Shown: one piece after another, positions 17,043-25,663 of the stretch
Position numbering within the stretch: position 1 is the stretch's first letter
Layout: every line of letters begins with the position of its first letter
Assembly (NCBI RefSeq): GCF_900156495.1
Contig: NZ_FTNT01000012.1
Coordinates: 1-64,000 of the forward strand
From: Williamsia sterculiae
Lineage (GTDB): Bacteria; Actinomycetota; Actinomycetes; Mycobacteriales; Mycobacteriaceae
DNA length: 64,000 bases
Direction of reading: 5' to 3'
The notes under the pieces: generated by a model
Seen by the model: the letters and a program-made list of their open reading frames with translations, nothing else
Databases searched by the model: none
Told to the model about the DNA's origin: nothing
Position numbers and translations under genes: made by a program

Positions 17043-17167
17043 CACAACCGCATGATCGACCGCGGTCCCGTGCACGGCGGCGCAGCTCGTCAGATCACCA
17101 CCTCGTCGTCGCTATAGCTCAGGACGATTGCGCGTCACATCGGCCTCGGGTTGCTTGTCCGACAACA

Positions 17168-17186
17168 TTGACTGATTATCAATCAA
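17168..17186. promoter_or_regulatory. Palindromic operator upstream of the SDR gene
   Basis: TTGA-n-TGAT-n-ATCA-n-TCAA, a 19-bp interrupted palindrome 71 bp before the SDR start. Its half TGACTGAT recurs, followed by TCAA, at 18099-18112 before the adjacent TetR gene. It is the best candidate for that TetR protein's binding site. The rest of the tRNA-SDR gap shows no other clear element. Confidence 0.55.
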
Positions 17187-17256
17187 GTCCTACCGTGGGC
17201 ACCGATCAGGTGCCGGTGTCACGCGGCGCGGATGCACCCTTCGGGAGGTCACGAGT

Positions 17257-18105
17257 ATGGGATCCACGCATCAACTAGATGGTCGGCGTGTTCTGATCAC
17301 CGGAGCGTCGAGTGGCATCGGGCGCTCTCTCGCGAAGCGCCTTGCCGCAGAAGGCGCCCAGCTCGCCATCGCAGCTCGCCGCACCGAGTTGCTCGACGAT
17401 GTGGCGCGAGAGATCGCCCGTCGTGGTCATCCGAGACCGGTCGTGCTCACAGCCGACCTCTCCCGACCCGGAGTTGCGGCAACCCTCGCCACACGGACGC
17501 TCGCTGAGCTGTCGGGTGTGGACATCCTCATCAACAATGCGGGCGTCAGCGTGACCGGCACAGTGAGCACCCTCGGCGACGGCTCAGCGGCCCGCGCGGT
17601 CATCGAGACCAATCTGTGGTCGCCGATGGCACTCGGAGCCGCTCTGTCGCCGACGATGGTGGAGCAAGGGCACGGAACGATCGTCAACGTCACCTCGACG
17701 ATCCAGTCGATCCCGCTGCCGCTGTTGGCGTATTACGCGGCGTCGAAATCGGCACTGGCACAAGCAACCACATCACTGCGGGGTGAGCTCGCGGGAACCG
17801 GAGTCCAGGTACTGGAAGTCATCCCGGGAGGCACCGACACCGCGCTGCGCGACATCGATGAATTGCCGTGGAAGGGCAAACCGCCCGCCACCATCCCGCC
17901 CGTCTCCGCCGACAGGGTCGCCGCGGCGATCGTGCGTGCGATCAAGCGCGCGAAAACCCGACTCGCTTACCCCTCATACGTCCTCTTGCCGACCGAGCTA
18001 CCCGCGATCGGACGTCTGATGGCCGGCATCGGTGGCCGACGAGTCGATCTGGCGTCGACTACCCGGCAGCTGCCAGAAGACCGCGCAGGTGACGGTACTG
18101 ACTGA
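17257..18105 (+). CDS. Short-chain dehydrogenase/reductase (SDR)
   Basis: Classical SDR of 282 residues. The nucleotide-binding motif is TGASSGIG (about 15-22), followed by the structural INNAG motif, the serine in IVNVTSTIQS and the catalytic YYAASK (about 164-169). The AARRTELLD segment after beta-2 has basic residues, which favours NADP(H). The substrate is unknown. Its stop lies 20 nt before a TetR gene, and both have a related palindrome upstream, so the pair probably forms an autoregulated unit. Confidence 0.88.
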   Translation: MGSTHQLDGRRVLITGASSGIGRSLAKRLAAEGAQLAIAARRTELLDDVAREIARRGHPRPVVLTADLSRPGVAATLATRTLAELSGVDILINNAGVSVTGTVSTLGDGSAARAVIETNLWSPMALGAALSPTMVEQGHGTIVNVTSTIQSIPLPLLAYYAASKSALAQATTSLRGELAGTGVQVLEVIPGGTDTALRDIDELPWKGKPPATIPPVSADRVAAAIVRAIKRAKTRLAYPSYVLLPTELPAIGRLMAGIGGRRVDLASTTRQLPEDRAGDGTD

Positions 18106-18112
18106 TCGTCAA
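18099..18112. promoter_or_regulatory. Second operator-like site, overlapping the SDR stop
   Basis: TGACTGAT-CG-TCAA repeats the half-site and flank of the palindrome at 17168. It contains TGAC-n5-GTCA and overlaps the SDR stop codon, 13 bp before the TetR start. Both sites are followed by CTACCGTG (17190-17197 and 18113-18120). Confidence 0.45.
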
Positions 18113-18125
18113 CTACCGTGCCGGC

Positions 18126-18761
18126 ATGGCTTCCACTTCCTCCGACACGGAGCGTCGTCGCATGCTCATCGAGACTGCTCGCGCGCTGTTCGGCACTCGG
18201 AGCTACGAATCGGTCACCACCACCGAGATCGCACGGGAGGCCGGGGTCGCATACGGCCTGATCGCCCACCACTTCGGCAACAAGCGGGGTCTCTATCTGG
18301 CCGTCATGAGCCAGATCCGCGAAGAACTCGCGTACGAACAGAACACACCGCCAACCGGTGGAGGCCTGGAAGACGAGTTACTGGGCGCTCTGCGCCGACA
18401 CGTCAGGTACATCGAGGCCCACGAGACAGGGTTCCGTGCGCTCATGAGGGGTGACCTGGGTTCGGACCGGGACATGCAGCTCCTGTTCGACGAGCTCCGT
18501 TGGAGCGGCGCACGACGGATCCTCGACCGCATCGGGAGCACCGGCGAGCCATCTCCGCTTCTTCGCGCCGCGATGCGGTCCTGGGTTGCCCAGTTCGACG
18601 AGCTCATTCTGGACCGTATCCAGACCGGCGCCGTCTCAGTCGACCACGTGGCAACACTCGCTGCCGCATCGCTGATCGCGCAGCTGCGGACGGTCATCGA
18701 CATCGACCCCGCCACGGACTTCGATCCAGGAGTCACGGTCATCCTGCGTTCTGCCCGTTGA
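18126..18761 (+). CDS. TetR family transcriptional regulator
   Basis: Regulator of 211 residues. The N-terminal helix-turn-helix (about 9-56) reads IETARALFGTRSYESVTTTEIA then AGVAYGLIAHHFGNKRGLYLAVM, the TetR_N signature. The C-terminal ligand-binding part is variable. It probably represses its own gene and the SDR gene upstream, through the two TGACTGAT-containing sites. No clear ribosome site precedes the ATG, so the transcript may be leaderless or coupled to the SDR gene. Confidence 0.88.
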   Translation: MASTSSDTERRRMLIETARALFGTRSYESVTTTEIAREAGVAYGLIAHHFGNKRGLYLAVMSQIREELAYEQNTPPTGGGLEDELLGALRRHVRYIEAHETGFRALMRGDLGSDRDMQLLFDELRWSGARRILDRIGSTGEPSPLLRAAMRSWVAQFDELILDRIQTGAVSVDHVATLAAASLIAQLRTVIDIDPATDFDPGVTVILRSAR

Positions 18762-18878
18762 CAGCATCCGCCGGCACGGTCTCCAAGTCCTGGCGTGACC
18801 CGCTCTCGCGGTTCAGACCTCACCGCAGTACGACGAGCACGACACGATGAGACCCGGTTCTCGCCGACTCCGTCTGCC

Positions 18879-19466
18879 TCAGACACCGTCCAGCACGATG
18901 TCCACCGCGGCCGCGATCACCTCGTCGCTGGGCAGCTCGTCCCACATGAGCGTTGCGCAGACCACAACTCCCGACAGCATCGATACCGCAGCGTCGAACG
19001 ATGGTCCCTGCGCCACCGTGGCCAACATGCTGCGCAATGGTCGTTCGCCCTCGGTCACGAGGCGTTCACGGATCCGACGGATCTCGTCGACGGTCACCCC
19101 CCACTGCGCGAGCACGATGAGGATGCGGTCGAGCTTGTAGTCCGACACCGCTCTGCGGAACGCCGTCAGTTCGGCTATGAGATCGGTACGCAGTTCCCCG
19201 GTCGGCTCGAGGTGTGGCATCTCCCCCACTGCATCCAACGCGATCGTCACCAGATCCAGCCGCGACGGCCAGTGGGTGTACAGCGTCGTCTTGGAGTATC
19301 CGGCGACGTCGGCCACATGGGCGTGGGTGATGGCGTCCCAGCTCTCTTCGGTCAACACCTGTAGAGCGGCGCGGCCCACGTCGGCGCGGGTCCGGGCGAC
19401 CCTGGCGTCCTCGGTCGAATCGGCCGACCTGCGACCCGGAACGGGCGGTGCCATCTCTTCACTCAC
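18879..19466 (-). CDS. TetR family transcriptional regulator, divergent from MAA operon
   Basis: Regulator of 195 residues with an N-terminal TetR_N domain (about 24-72): RADVGRAALQVLTEESWDAI, then HVADVAGYSKTTLYTHWPSRLDL. The C-terminal half resembles the TetR_C group with RRAVSDYKLDRILIVLAQWG. It is transcribed away from the HAD-mys operon across a 213-bp gap with palindromes, the standard arrangement for a local repressor. It is therefore the leading candidate regulator of sunscreen synthesis; its ligand is unknown. Confidence 0.88.
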   Translation of the reverse strand: MSEEMAPPVPGRRSADSTEDARVARTRADVGRAALQVLTEESWDAITHAHVADVAGYSKTTLYTHWPSRLDLVTIALDAVGEMPHLEPTGELRTDLIAELTAFRRAVSDYKLDRILIVLAQWGVTVDEIRRIRERLVTEGERPLRSMLATVAQGPSFDAAVSMLSGVVVCATLMWDELPSDEVIAAAVDIVLDGV

Positions 19467-19679
19467 CCCCCTCGTCGCGTGTCCGGATAGTGCTGCTCAG
19501 TCGCGGTGACGGGTTGAAAATACATCTTGAACTCTGTGACCAGTACTGTACTCTGAATCCTGTATCGACCTCGGTTCTCGTCAAAACAACACGGCGTCAA
19601 CCACTCTCGTTCACATGTGAAGCCGCTCGACCCGCCGCTTCGCGATCTTCGGCGTGTCCGCCGCTAGGAAAGGACCTTC
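19467..19679. promoter_or_regulatory. Divergent control region of TetR gene and MAA operon
   Basis: This 213-bp gap is more AT-rich than its flanks. It contains a -35-like TTGAAC (19527-19532) and a -10-like TACTCT (19549-19554) 16 nt apart toward the mys operon. The palindrome AGTAC-T-GTACT (19542-19552) covers that spacer and -10, and a second perfect palindrome TTCACATGTGAA lies at 19610-19621. Either could be the TetR operator. The promoter call is by eye. Confidence 0.45.
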
Positions 19680-20351
19680 ATGTCCGCCATCTTGTTCGGT
19701 TCCATCAGCACTCTCGCCGACACCTCCGAGCTCCAGCGGCAGGCGTTCAACGACGCCTTCTCCGCCCACGAGCTGGGATGGAACTGGAGTCGTGACGACT
19801 ATGTCGCGATGTTGGGCTCCAACGGCGGCGCCAAGCGCATCGCCGAGTTCGCGGCCTCCACCGGCGACGACGTCGACGCCGATGCTGTCCATGCGACGAA
19901 ATCGGAGATCTTCCAGCGCCTCCTCGCGTCGTCCGGGGTGTCCCCGCGACCAGGTGTGGTGCCGACGATCGAAGCGGCCAAGGCTGCCGGGGTCCGGGTG
20001 GGATTCGTGACCACCACCTCGCGGGACAACATCAATGCCCTCCTCACGGCCCTCGCACCGGAGATCGACACCGATACCTTCGACATCGTCGTCGACTCCG
20101 GTTCCGTCGACCATCCCAAGCCAGAGGCCGACGCGTACACCTTCGCTCTCAGCGAACTCTCCACCACCTCAGACGAGATCGTGGCCATCGAAGACAACGT
20201 GGGCGGTGTCGCGGCCGCCGATGCCGCCGGGATCCGCACGATCGCCTTCCCCAACGACAACACCTCCGGCGGCGACTTCTCCGCTGCGGCAGTCACGGTC
20301 GCCTCCCTCGACCCGCAGCACGTCCTCGACCTCGTCCGAGACCACGCGTGA
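19680..20351 (+). CDS. HAD-like protein lacking catalytic aspartates (CbbY/IA subfamily)
   Basis: A 223-residue HAD-fold protein, first gene of the MAA operon. Residues 5-12 read LFGSISTL where active enzymes have the pattern LFDxDGTL, so the nucleophile Asp (position 7) and the acid/base Asp (position 9) are Gly and Ile. The other motifs remain: a threonine in VTTTSRDN, the lysine in HPKPEADAY, and the acidic [15 protein letters not shown]. The helical cap segment (about 15-80) is present. Phosphatase action by the usual route seems impossible, so a binding, regulatory or structural role is more likely. I recall a group of HAD-like proteins with this FGS motif but not a function. It ends 64 nt before mysA. 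Confidence 0.8.
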   Translation: MSAILFGSISTLADTSELQRQAFNDAFSAHELGWNWSRDDYVAMLGSNGGAKRIAEFAASTGDDVDADAVHATKSEIFQRLLASSGVSPRPGVVPTIEAAKAAGVRVGFVTTTSRDNINALLTALAPEIDTDTFDIVVDSGSVDHPKPEADAYTFALSELSTTSDEIVAIEDNVGGVAAADAAGIRTIAFPNDNTSGGDFSAAAVTVASLDPQHVLDLVRDHA

Positions 20352-20415
20352 ACGTCGACCCGACAACAACTTTCGTCCTTCAACTGGCCCTTCCGGCCAT
20401 GAACCAGGAGACTCC

Positions 20416-21648
20416 GTGAGCAACCTACAAGCTGCGGTCACCGCCGACAGCAGGTCTTTCCACGTCGAGGGTTACGAGAAGATCGAGTACGACCTCGTCT
20501 ACGTCGACGGCGTGTTCGACATCGACAATGCCGAACTCGCCGACCGGTACCGGCCCTATGGGCGGTGCTTGATGGTTGCGGACGAGACGGTCGAACGACT
20601 CTACGGCGCGCAGATCGAGGCCTACTTCGAACACCACCGGATCGCACTGACCGTGGTGGGAGTGCAGATTCGCGAGACGGCCAAGTCGCTGGAGACATTC
20701 GAACAGATCGTGGCGGCGTTCGACGCCTTCGGGCTGGTGCGTACCGAACCCGTGCTGGTGGTCGGCGGGGGGCTGACCACCGACGTCGCCGGTTACGCCT
20801 GTGCCAGCTATCGACGCAACACCCCGTACATCCGTATTCCCACCACCTTGATCGGACTGATCGACGCCAGTGTGTCGATCAAGGTCGCGGTGAATTACGG
20901 CAAGCACAAGAACCGACTGGGCGCATACCACGCCTCGGAGCTGGTGATCCTGGACTTCTCGTTCTTGGCCACGCTGCCGGAGGATCAGGTGCGCAACGGG
21001 ATGGCTGAGCTGATCAAGATCTCGGTGGTCGGGAACCTGGAGATCTTCGAGCTCCTGGAGAAGCACGGACCCGACCTGTTGCGCACCCGGTTCGGACACC
21101 TCGACGGAACTCCTGAGTTGCGTGCCATCGGCGGCCGGGTGACCTATGAGGCCATCGCCACGATGTTGGAGCTCGAGGCGCCGAACCTCCACGAGATCGA
21201 CCTCGACCGCGTCATCGCGTTCGGTCACACCTGGAGTCCGACTCTGGAATTGACGCCGCCGGTGCCGTTCTTCCACGGACACGCCATCGCCATCGACATG
21301 GCCCTGTCGACCACGCTGGCCGAACTGCGCGGGCACCTCACCATCGCCGACCGCGACCGGGTGCTGACGGTGATGAGCGATCTGGGTCTGGCCCTGGACA
21401 GCGAACATCTCACCCCGGAACTGCTGACCGCCGCAACGGCATCAATCCTGCGGACCCGCGACGGCCTGCTGCGGGCGGCCATCCCCGATCCCATCGGATC
21501 GTGCCGGTTCCTCAACGACGTGACCACCGAAGAGCTCACGGATGCACTGCGTCTACACAAGAAGATCTGCTTCGACCACGCCCGGGAGGGTGACGGGGTC
21601 GACATGTTCACACTCGCCGACACGGCGTCGCCCACCGTCTCGTCGTGA
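20416..21648 (+). CDS. mysA: Desmethyl-4-deoxygadusol synthase (MysA)
   Basis: A dehydroquinate synthase-like sugar phosphate cyclase of 410 residues, the length of cyanobacterial DDGS. It would convert sedoheptulose 7-phosphate to desmethyl-4-deoxygadusol with NAD and a metal. Seen: the NAD-binding [20 protein letters not shown] (about 113-132), [20 protein letters not shown], and metal ligands E198 (GMAELIK), H271 (GHTWSP) and H287 (FFHGHA). The close relatives EEVS (valiolone synthase) share this fold; the mysB-C-D genes behind it decide for DDGS. GTG at 20416 has aggag 6 nt upstream. Longer frames reach into the HAD gene and were rejected. Confidence 0.93.
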   Translation: MSNLQAAVTADSRSFHVEGYEKIEYDLVYVDGVFDIDNAELADRYRPYGRCLMVADETVERLYGAQIEAYFEHHRIALTVVGVQIRETAKSLETFEQIVAAFDAFGLVRTEPVLVVGGGLTTDVAGYACASYRRNTPYIRIPTTLIGLIDASVSIKVAVNYGKHKNRLGAYHASELVILDFSFLATLPEDQVRNGMAELIKISVVGNLEIFELLEKHGPDLLRTRFGHLDGTPELRAIGGRVTYEAIATMLELEAPNLHEIDLDRVIAFGHTWSPTLELTPPVPFFHGHAIAIDMALSTTLAELRGHLTIADRDRVLTVMSDLGLALDSEHLTPELLTAATASILRTRDGLLRAAIPDPIGSCRFLNDVTTEELTDALRLHKKICFDHAREGDGVDMFTLADTASPTVSS

Positions 21649-22499
21649 CCGGACCGCGAGTGGCCGCGCGACCGGTCACCCCGACCACCATCGTCGCCGC
21701 AGAACTCGATCGGATCTGCGCCGACCTGGACCGCTTCGAGGGCATCGAGCCGGCGACGACGGCCCGGTTACGACGGGTCCGTGACATCGCCGCCGGACTC
21801 GATCCCTACCTCGACGGGTGTACGTCACCGGAGTCACCCGCGTTGGCCGACCTGGCCCGGTCGACTCGTGAGATCGACTGGGACGCCGACGATGCGGCGG
21901 ACGGGTTCGTGGAGAAAGAGATGCTGTCGGGACATGTCGAGGGCCGGTTGCTCCGATTTCTCGTCACCATGACACGCGCGACGCGTGTCCTGGAGATCGG
22001 CGTGTTCACCGGTTACTCGGCGCTGGCGATGGCCGAGGCACTACCCCGAGAAGGATCGGTGGTGGCCTGCGAGCTCGACCGCAAGGTGGCCGGACGGGCG
22101 CGCGAACTGCTGAACGCGTCCGTCGCCGGCAAGCGGGTGACCATCGAGGTCGGTCCGGCCACCGACACGCTGCGACGGCTCGCCTCGCAGTCCCGCTCCG
22201 GACCGGATTCCCGTTTCGACCTGGTGTTCATCGACGCCGACAAGGCCGGCTACATCGACTACCTGAACACGCTTCTCGACAGCGATCTGCTGACCGACCA
22301 TGCCGTGATCGCCGTGGACAACACCCTTCTCCAGGGTGAGCCGTATCTGGTAGCCGAGAGCCGCTCGACCAACGGGGCGGCCATCGCCGAGTTCAACGAG
22401 GTGGTGGCCGCGGATCCCCGCGTCGAGCAGGTGCTGATACCCGTGCGTGACGGCCTCACCCTCATTCGCCGTCTCGCCCCGGCCACGGGGGAACGGTGA
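21645..22499 (+). CDS. mysB: MAA O-methyltransferase (MysB)
   Basis: SAM-dependent O-methyltransferase of 284 residues, of the caffeoyl-CoA-OMT-like family. Motif I is [20 protein letters not shown] (about 113-132), the acidic residue follows in VACELD, and [16 protein letters not shown] holds the metal-binding aspartates. In the MAA pathway it methylates desmethyl-4-deoxygadusol to 4-deoxygadusol. Its GTG overlaps the mysA stop by four bases (GTGA). The N-terminal 90 residues are an added helical region as in other MysB proteins. Confidence 0.93.
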   Translation: MTGPRVAARPVTPTTIVAAELDRICADLDRFEGIEPATTARLRRVRDIAAGLDPYLDGCTSPESPALADLARSTREIDWDADDAADGFVEKEMLSGHVEGRLLRFLVTMTRATRVLEIGVFTGYSALAMAEALPREGSVVACELDRKVAGRARELLNASVAGKRVTIEVGPATDTLRRLASQSRSGPDSRFDLVFIDADKAGYIDYLNTLLDSDLLTDHAVIAVDNTLLQGEPYLVAESRSTNGAAIAEFNEVVAADPRVEQVLIPVRDGLTLIRRLAPATGER

Positions 22500-23815
22500 C
22501 CGTCGTCTCCCGGGACTCCCTCAGGACCGTGGGAGCGCTGGTGGGTCTGACGGCCACGTTGCCCGTCGATCTGGTGCTGGTCGGCGCAGCGTTGGCCACC
22601 CGCAGGTTCCGTCACCCACCCGTCGTGGAAAGGGTCTCGGCCACCGACCGCAAGACGGTGCTGATCAGCGGGGGCAAGATGACCAAAGCGTTGCAACTGG
22701 CCCGATCGTTCCACGCTGCCGGACATCGCGTCGTACTGGTGGAATCCGGCAAGTACCGCTGGACCGGCCACCGGTTCTCGCGGGCCGTCGATGCGTTCCA
22801 TTGTGTGCCCGAGGCGACCGCTCCGGGTTACGCGGACGCGGTGGCCGCGGTGGCCCGCCTCGAGGACGCCGACGTCTTCGTGCCGGTGTCGAGTCCCGCG
22901 GGCAGTGCCGCCGACGCCGACGCCGGGGCGGTGCTCGCGGGGGTCTGCGACACCGTGCACGCCGACCCCGCGACGGTGCGCACCCTCGACGACAAGGCCG
23001 CGTTCTCCCGGACCGCGGAGTCGTTCGGACTGCGCGTTCCCGACTTCGTGCTCATCACCGACGCCGCACAGGTCGAGACGTTCGATTTCCCACCCGACCG
23101 GACGTACATCCTCAAGCGCATCGCCTACAACCCCGTGGGCCGGATGGATCTCACCCCGCTGCGTGCGACCACGCCCGAGCACAACAGGGCGGTCGCCCGC
23201 GCCCGCGACATCTCGCCCGACGATCCCTGGATCCTGCAGGAGTTCATCGACGGCACCGAGTTCTGCACCCACGGCACCGTCCGCGACGGACGGCTCCAGG
23301 TCTACGGCTGCTGCGAGTCCTCGGCGTTCCAGATCAACTACGCGATGATCGACAAACCCGAGATCCGGTCATGGGTGGAGCACTTCGTGTCCGGGCTGCA
23401 GGTCACCGGACAGTTGTCATTCGACTTCATCGAGAGCGCAGACGGTACGGTGTACGCCATCGAGTGCAACCCACGCACCCACTCGGCGATCACGATGTTC
23501 TACGACCACCCCGACGTTGCCGCCGCATATCTGCAGACCGGCCACCCCGTCATCGAACCCCGCCCCACGGCGCGCGCCACCTACTGGATCTATCACGAGC
23601 TGTGGCGATTGCTGACCCAACACAATCGTCGCGCTCGGTTGAGCACCATCGTGCGGGGCACCGACGCGATCTTCACCTGGGACGACCCATTGCCCTATCT
23701 CATGGTGCACCATCTGCAGATCCCGTCGTTGCTCATCCGCAGCCTGCGTTCGGGACGCGGATGGAGTCGGATCGACTTCAACATCGGCAAACTCGTCGAG
23801 ACCGGCGGGGACTGA
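22496..23815 (+). CDS. mysC: Mycosporine-glycine synthase, ATP-grasp ligase (MysC)
   Basis: ATP-grasp ligase of 439 residues that would join glycine to 4-deoxygadusol, giving mycosporine-glycine. Residues 9-34 are a hydrophobic, possibly membrane-bound segment, also known in cyanobacterial MysC. Family-specific stretches are ISGGKMTKALQLARSFH, WILQEFIDGTEFCTHGTVRD, the ATP/metal site YAIECNPRTHSAITMFYDHP, and the C-terminal IDFNIGKLVETGGD. The match to MysC is unusually close along the whole length. GTG overlaps the mysB stop (GTGA). Confidence 0.95.
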   Translation: MTVVSRDSLRTVGALVGLTATLPVDLVLVGAALATRRFRHPPVVERVSATDRKTVLISGGKMTKALQLARSFHAAGHRVVLVESGKYRWTGHRFSRAVDAFHCVPEATAPGYADAVAAVARLEDADVFVPVSSPAGSAADADAGAVLAGVCDTVHADPATVRTLDDKAAFSRTAESFGLRVPDFVLITDAAQVETFDFPPDRTYILKRIAYNPVGRMDLTPLRATTPEHNRAVARARDISPDDPWILQEFIDGTEFCTHGTVRDGRLQVYGCCESSAFQINYAMIDKPEIRSWVEHFVSGLQVTGQLSFDFIESADGTVYAIECNPRTHSAITMFYDHPDVAAAYLQTGHPVIEPRPTARATYWIYHELWRLLTQHNRRARLSTIVRGTDAIFTWDDPLPYLMVHHLQIPSLLIRSLRSGRGWSRIDFNIGKLVETGGD

Positions 23816-23822
23816 GCCCACC

Positions 23823-24839
23823 GTGCGAACCATCCTGCATCTCGCCGGGTCACCCACCGACGACTTCCACGCCGAGTTGTCGCGCTTGTACGCCGCCGAC
23901 TGCGTGTCCACACTCACCGATTCCGCGCGCTACCGATTCCTACTCGCCTACGTCGGTCCCGACGGACTGTGGCGGTTCCCCGCTGCGTTCGACCCGGACT
24001 CCATCGCCGCCGCATCAGCGTTGCCGCTGCGAGCCGCCCTGGACCACATCGCCGCCAGCGGCGTCGACGCGGCACTGCCACAAATGTTCTGCCGAACCGG
24101 GATGACGTCGTACCGGGCGCTGCTCGACGTCCTCGGGATTCCGTATGTCGGCAACACCCCGACCGCCATGGCCATCACCGCGGACAAGTCGATCGCGCGC
24201 AGCATCGTCGCAGGAGCCGGGGTGGACGTGCCGGATGCCGAGGTCGTGCGGGGTGTCGGCGCCACCACCCTGCATCCACCGATGGTCGTCAAACCCGTGG
24301 ATGCCGACAACTCGGTCGGGGTCACCCTGGTGCGAGACCCCGCGGATCTCGCCGCGGCGGTGGCCGTCGCAACGCAGCACTCGAACGCCGCACTGGTGGA
24401 ACGCTATGTCGAACTCGGCCGCGAGGTGCGCTGCGGCGTCGTCGTCGACGCCGGGTCGCTGCGGTGTCTGCCGTTGGAGGAATACGCCGTCGACCCGGAC
24501 GTCTCACCGGTTCGCACCGCCCGAGACAAACTGGCCCGCAACGAGTCCGGTGAGCTGTTCCTGGTCGCCAAGGACGTGTCCCGGGCCTGGGTCGTCCCGC
24601 CGGACGACCCGATCACCTCGGCGGTGTGGGAGGCGGCGCGGCGCTGTCACGTCGCTCTGGGGTGCCGGCACTACAGCCTGTTCGATTTCCGGATCGATCC
24701 GGTCGGCAGACCATGGTTTCTCGAGGCGGGTCTCTACAACTCGTTCGCCCGGGGCAGTGTGCTCACCACGATGGCTGCTGCCGCCGGCATCGACCCCGCC
24801 CGGCTCTTCGACATCGCGCTCGGAGAACTGTTCGCCTGA
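23823..24839 (+). CDS. mysD: D-Ala-D-Ala ligase-like MAA ligase (MysD)
   Basis: ATP-grasp ligase of 338 residues. MysD adds a second amino acid (serine, threonine, glycine and others) to mycosporine-glycine, forming the imine that shifts absorption into the UVA, for example shinorine or porphyra-334. Family stretches are PQMFCRTGMTSYRALLDVLG, IPYVGNTPTAMAITADKS, MVVKPVDADNSVGVTLV and the metal site FRIDPVGRPWFLEAGLYNSF. The substrate choice depends on a loop I cannot model here. It starts with GTG 7 nt after mysC. Its presence instead of an NRPS-like MysE separates this cluster from the Anabaena type. Confidence 0.93.
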   Translation: MRTILHLAGSPTDDFHAELSRLYAADCVSTLTDSARYRFLLAYVGPDGLWRFPAAFDPDSIAAASALPLRAALDHIAASGVDAALPQMFCRTGMTSYRALLDVLGIPYVGNTPTAMAITADKSIARSIVAGAGVDVPDAEVVRGVGATTLHPPMVVKPVDADNSVGVTLVRDPADLAAAVAVATQHSNAALVERYVELGREVRCGVVVDAGSLRCLPLEEYAVDPDVSPVRTARDKLARNESGELFLVAKDVSRAWVVPPDDPITSAVWEAARRCHVALGCRHYSLFDFRIDPVGRPWFLEAGLYNSFARGSVLTTMAAAAGIDPARLFDIALGELFA

Positions 24840-24865
24840 CCCGTCCGACGACATGAGGAGGACTC

Positions 24866-25639
24866 GTGGACGCAGCACTGACACGACCGCTCGGAGCTCG
24901 CGTGTCCGACCTCCGGGTCGATGCGTTGAACGACGCCGATCGGGACGAACTGGTCGGCCTGCTGGCCCGCGTCGGGGTCGTCGTCGTGCCGGGTCAGCAC
25001 CACACGGATGACAGCGCGTTCACCCGGTTCCTGCACAGTCTGGGGCCGATGATGTTCACCGTCGGCGAGACGCCAGTGCCCGACCATCCGGATCTCAACG
25101 TCATCAGCAACATCGGACGCGCGACACCACCACGCTCGAGCTTCCACGTCGATACCAGCTATGTGGCCCGCCCCCCGGTGTACACCGCACTGCGCGCCGT
25201 CGACGTACCCCGATGTGGTGGTCAGACGCTGTTCAGCGACCAGTACGCCGCCTACGACACACTGCCGACCGAACTACGGCGATCCCTCACCGGGTGTCAG
25301 GTGACTCACGTGGTGACCGGTCTCGACCTCGGCGACGACGCCGAGACCACGGCCCGGCATCCCCTCTTCCTCCGTCACCCGATCTCCGCCAGAACGGCCC
25401 TGTATCTCTCGACGCCGCAACGATGTGTCGCGGTGGACGGTATGACTCCCGACGAGTCGGCCGCGATCGTCACCCACCTGTATGAGCACTCGACTCGCGA
25501 AACCAACCTTCTCCGACACCAATGGGCAGCAGGCGACGTGGTCATCTGGGACAACCGATGCGTGATGCATCGCGCCGACCATTCCGGGGTGGTCGGTGAC
25601 CGGGTGATGCATCGCGGGATGGTCGCGGGCCCGTGGTGA
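24866..25639 (+). CDS. mysH: Fe(II)/2-oxoglutarate-dependent oxygenase (MysH-like)
   Basis: TauD-type oxygenase of 257 residues. Iron ligands are H94 and D96 (FHVDTSY) and H235 (WDNRCVMHRAD); R250 in MHRGMV would bind 2-oxoglutarate, and GGQTLFSD supplies the TauD threonine. In cyanobacteria the equivalent last gene, MysH, converts disubstituted MAAs such as porphyra-334 and shinorine into palythines. GTG at 24866 has aggagg 6 nt upstream, and the gap to mysD is 26 nt, so it belongs to the operon. A taurine or sulfonate role is less likely, because no sulfonate genes are near. Confidence 0.85.
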   Translation: MDAALTRPLGARVSDLRVDALNDADRDELVGLLARVGVVVVPGQHHTDDSAFTRFLHSLGPMMFTVGETPVPDHPDLNVISNIGRATPPRSSFHVDTSYVARPPVYTALRAVDVPRCGGQTLFSDQYAAYDTLPTELRRSLTGCQVTHVVTGLDLGDDAETTARHPLFLRHPISARTALYLSTPQRCVAVDGMTPDESAAIVTHLYEHSTRETNLLRHQWAAGDVVIWDNRCVMHRADHSGVVGDRVMHRGMVAGPW

Positions 25640-25663
25640 CCGCGCCAGGGTCCCCGTTATCCG

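Noticed and set aside
22447-24105. A 552-residue plus-strand frame across mysB-mysC-mysD
   Set aside because: It is out of frame with three proteins that have strong family motifs and no domain is visible in it.
24866-25639. Taurine dioxygenase for sulfur scavenging
   Set aside because: The TauD fold is present, but the gene is the last member of the mys operon and no sulfonate transport genes are near; a MysH role fits better.
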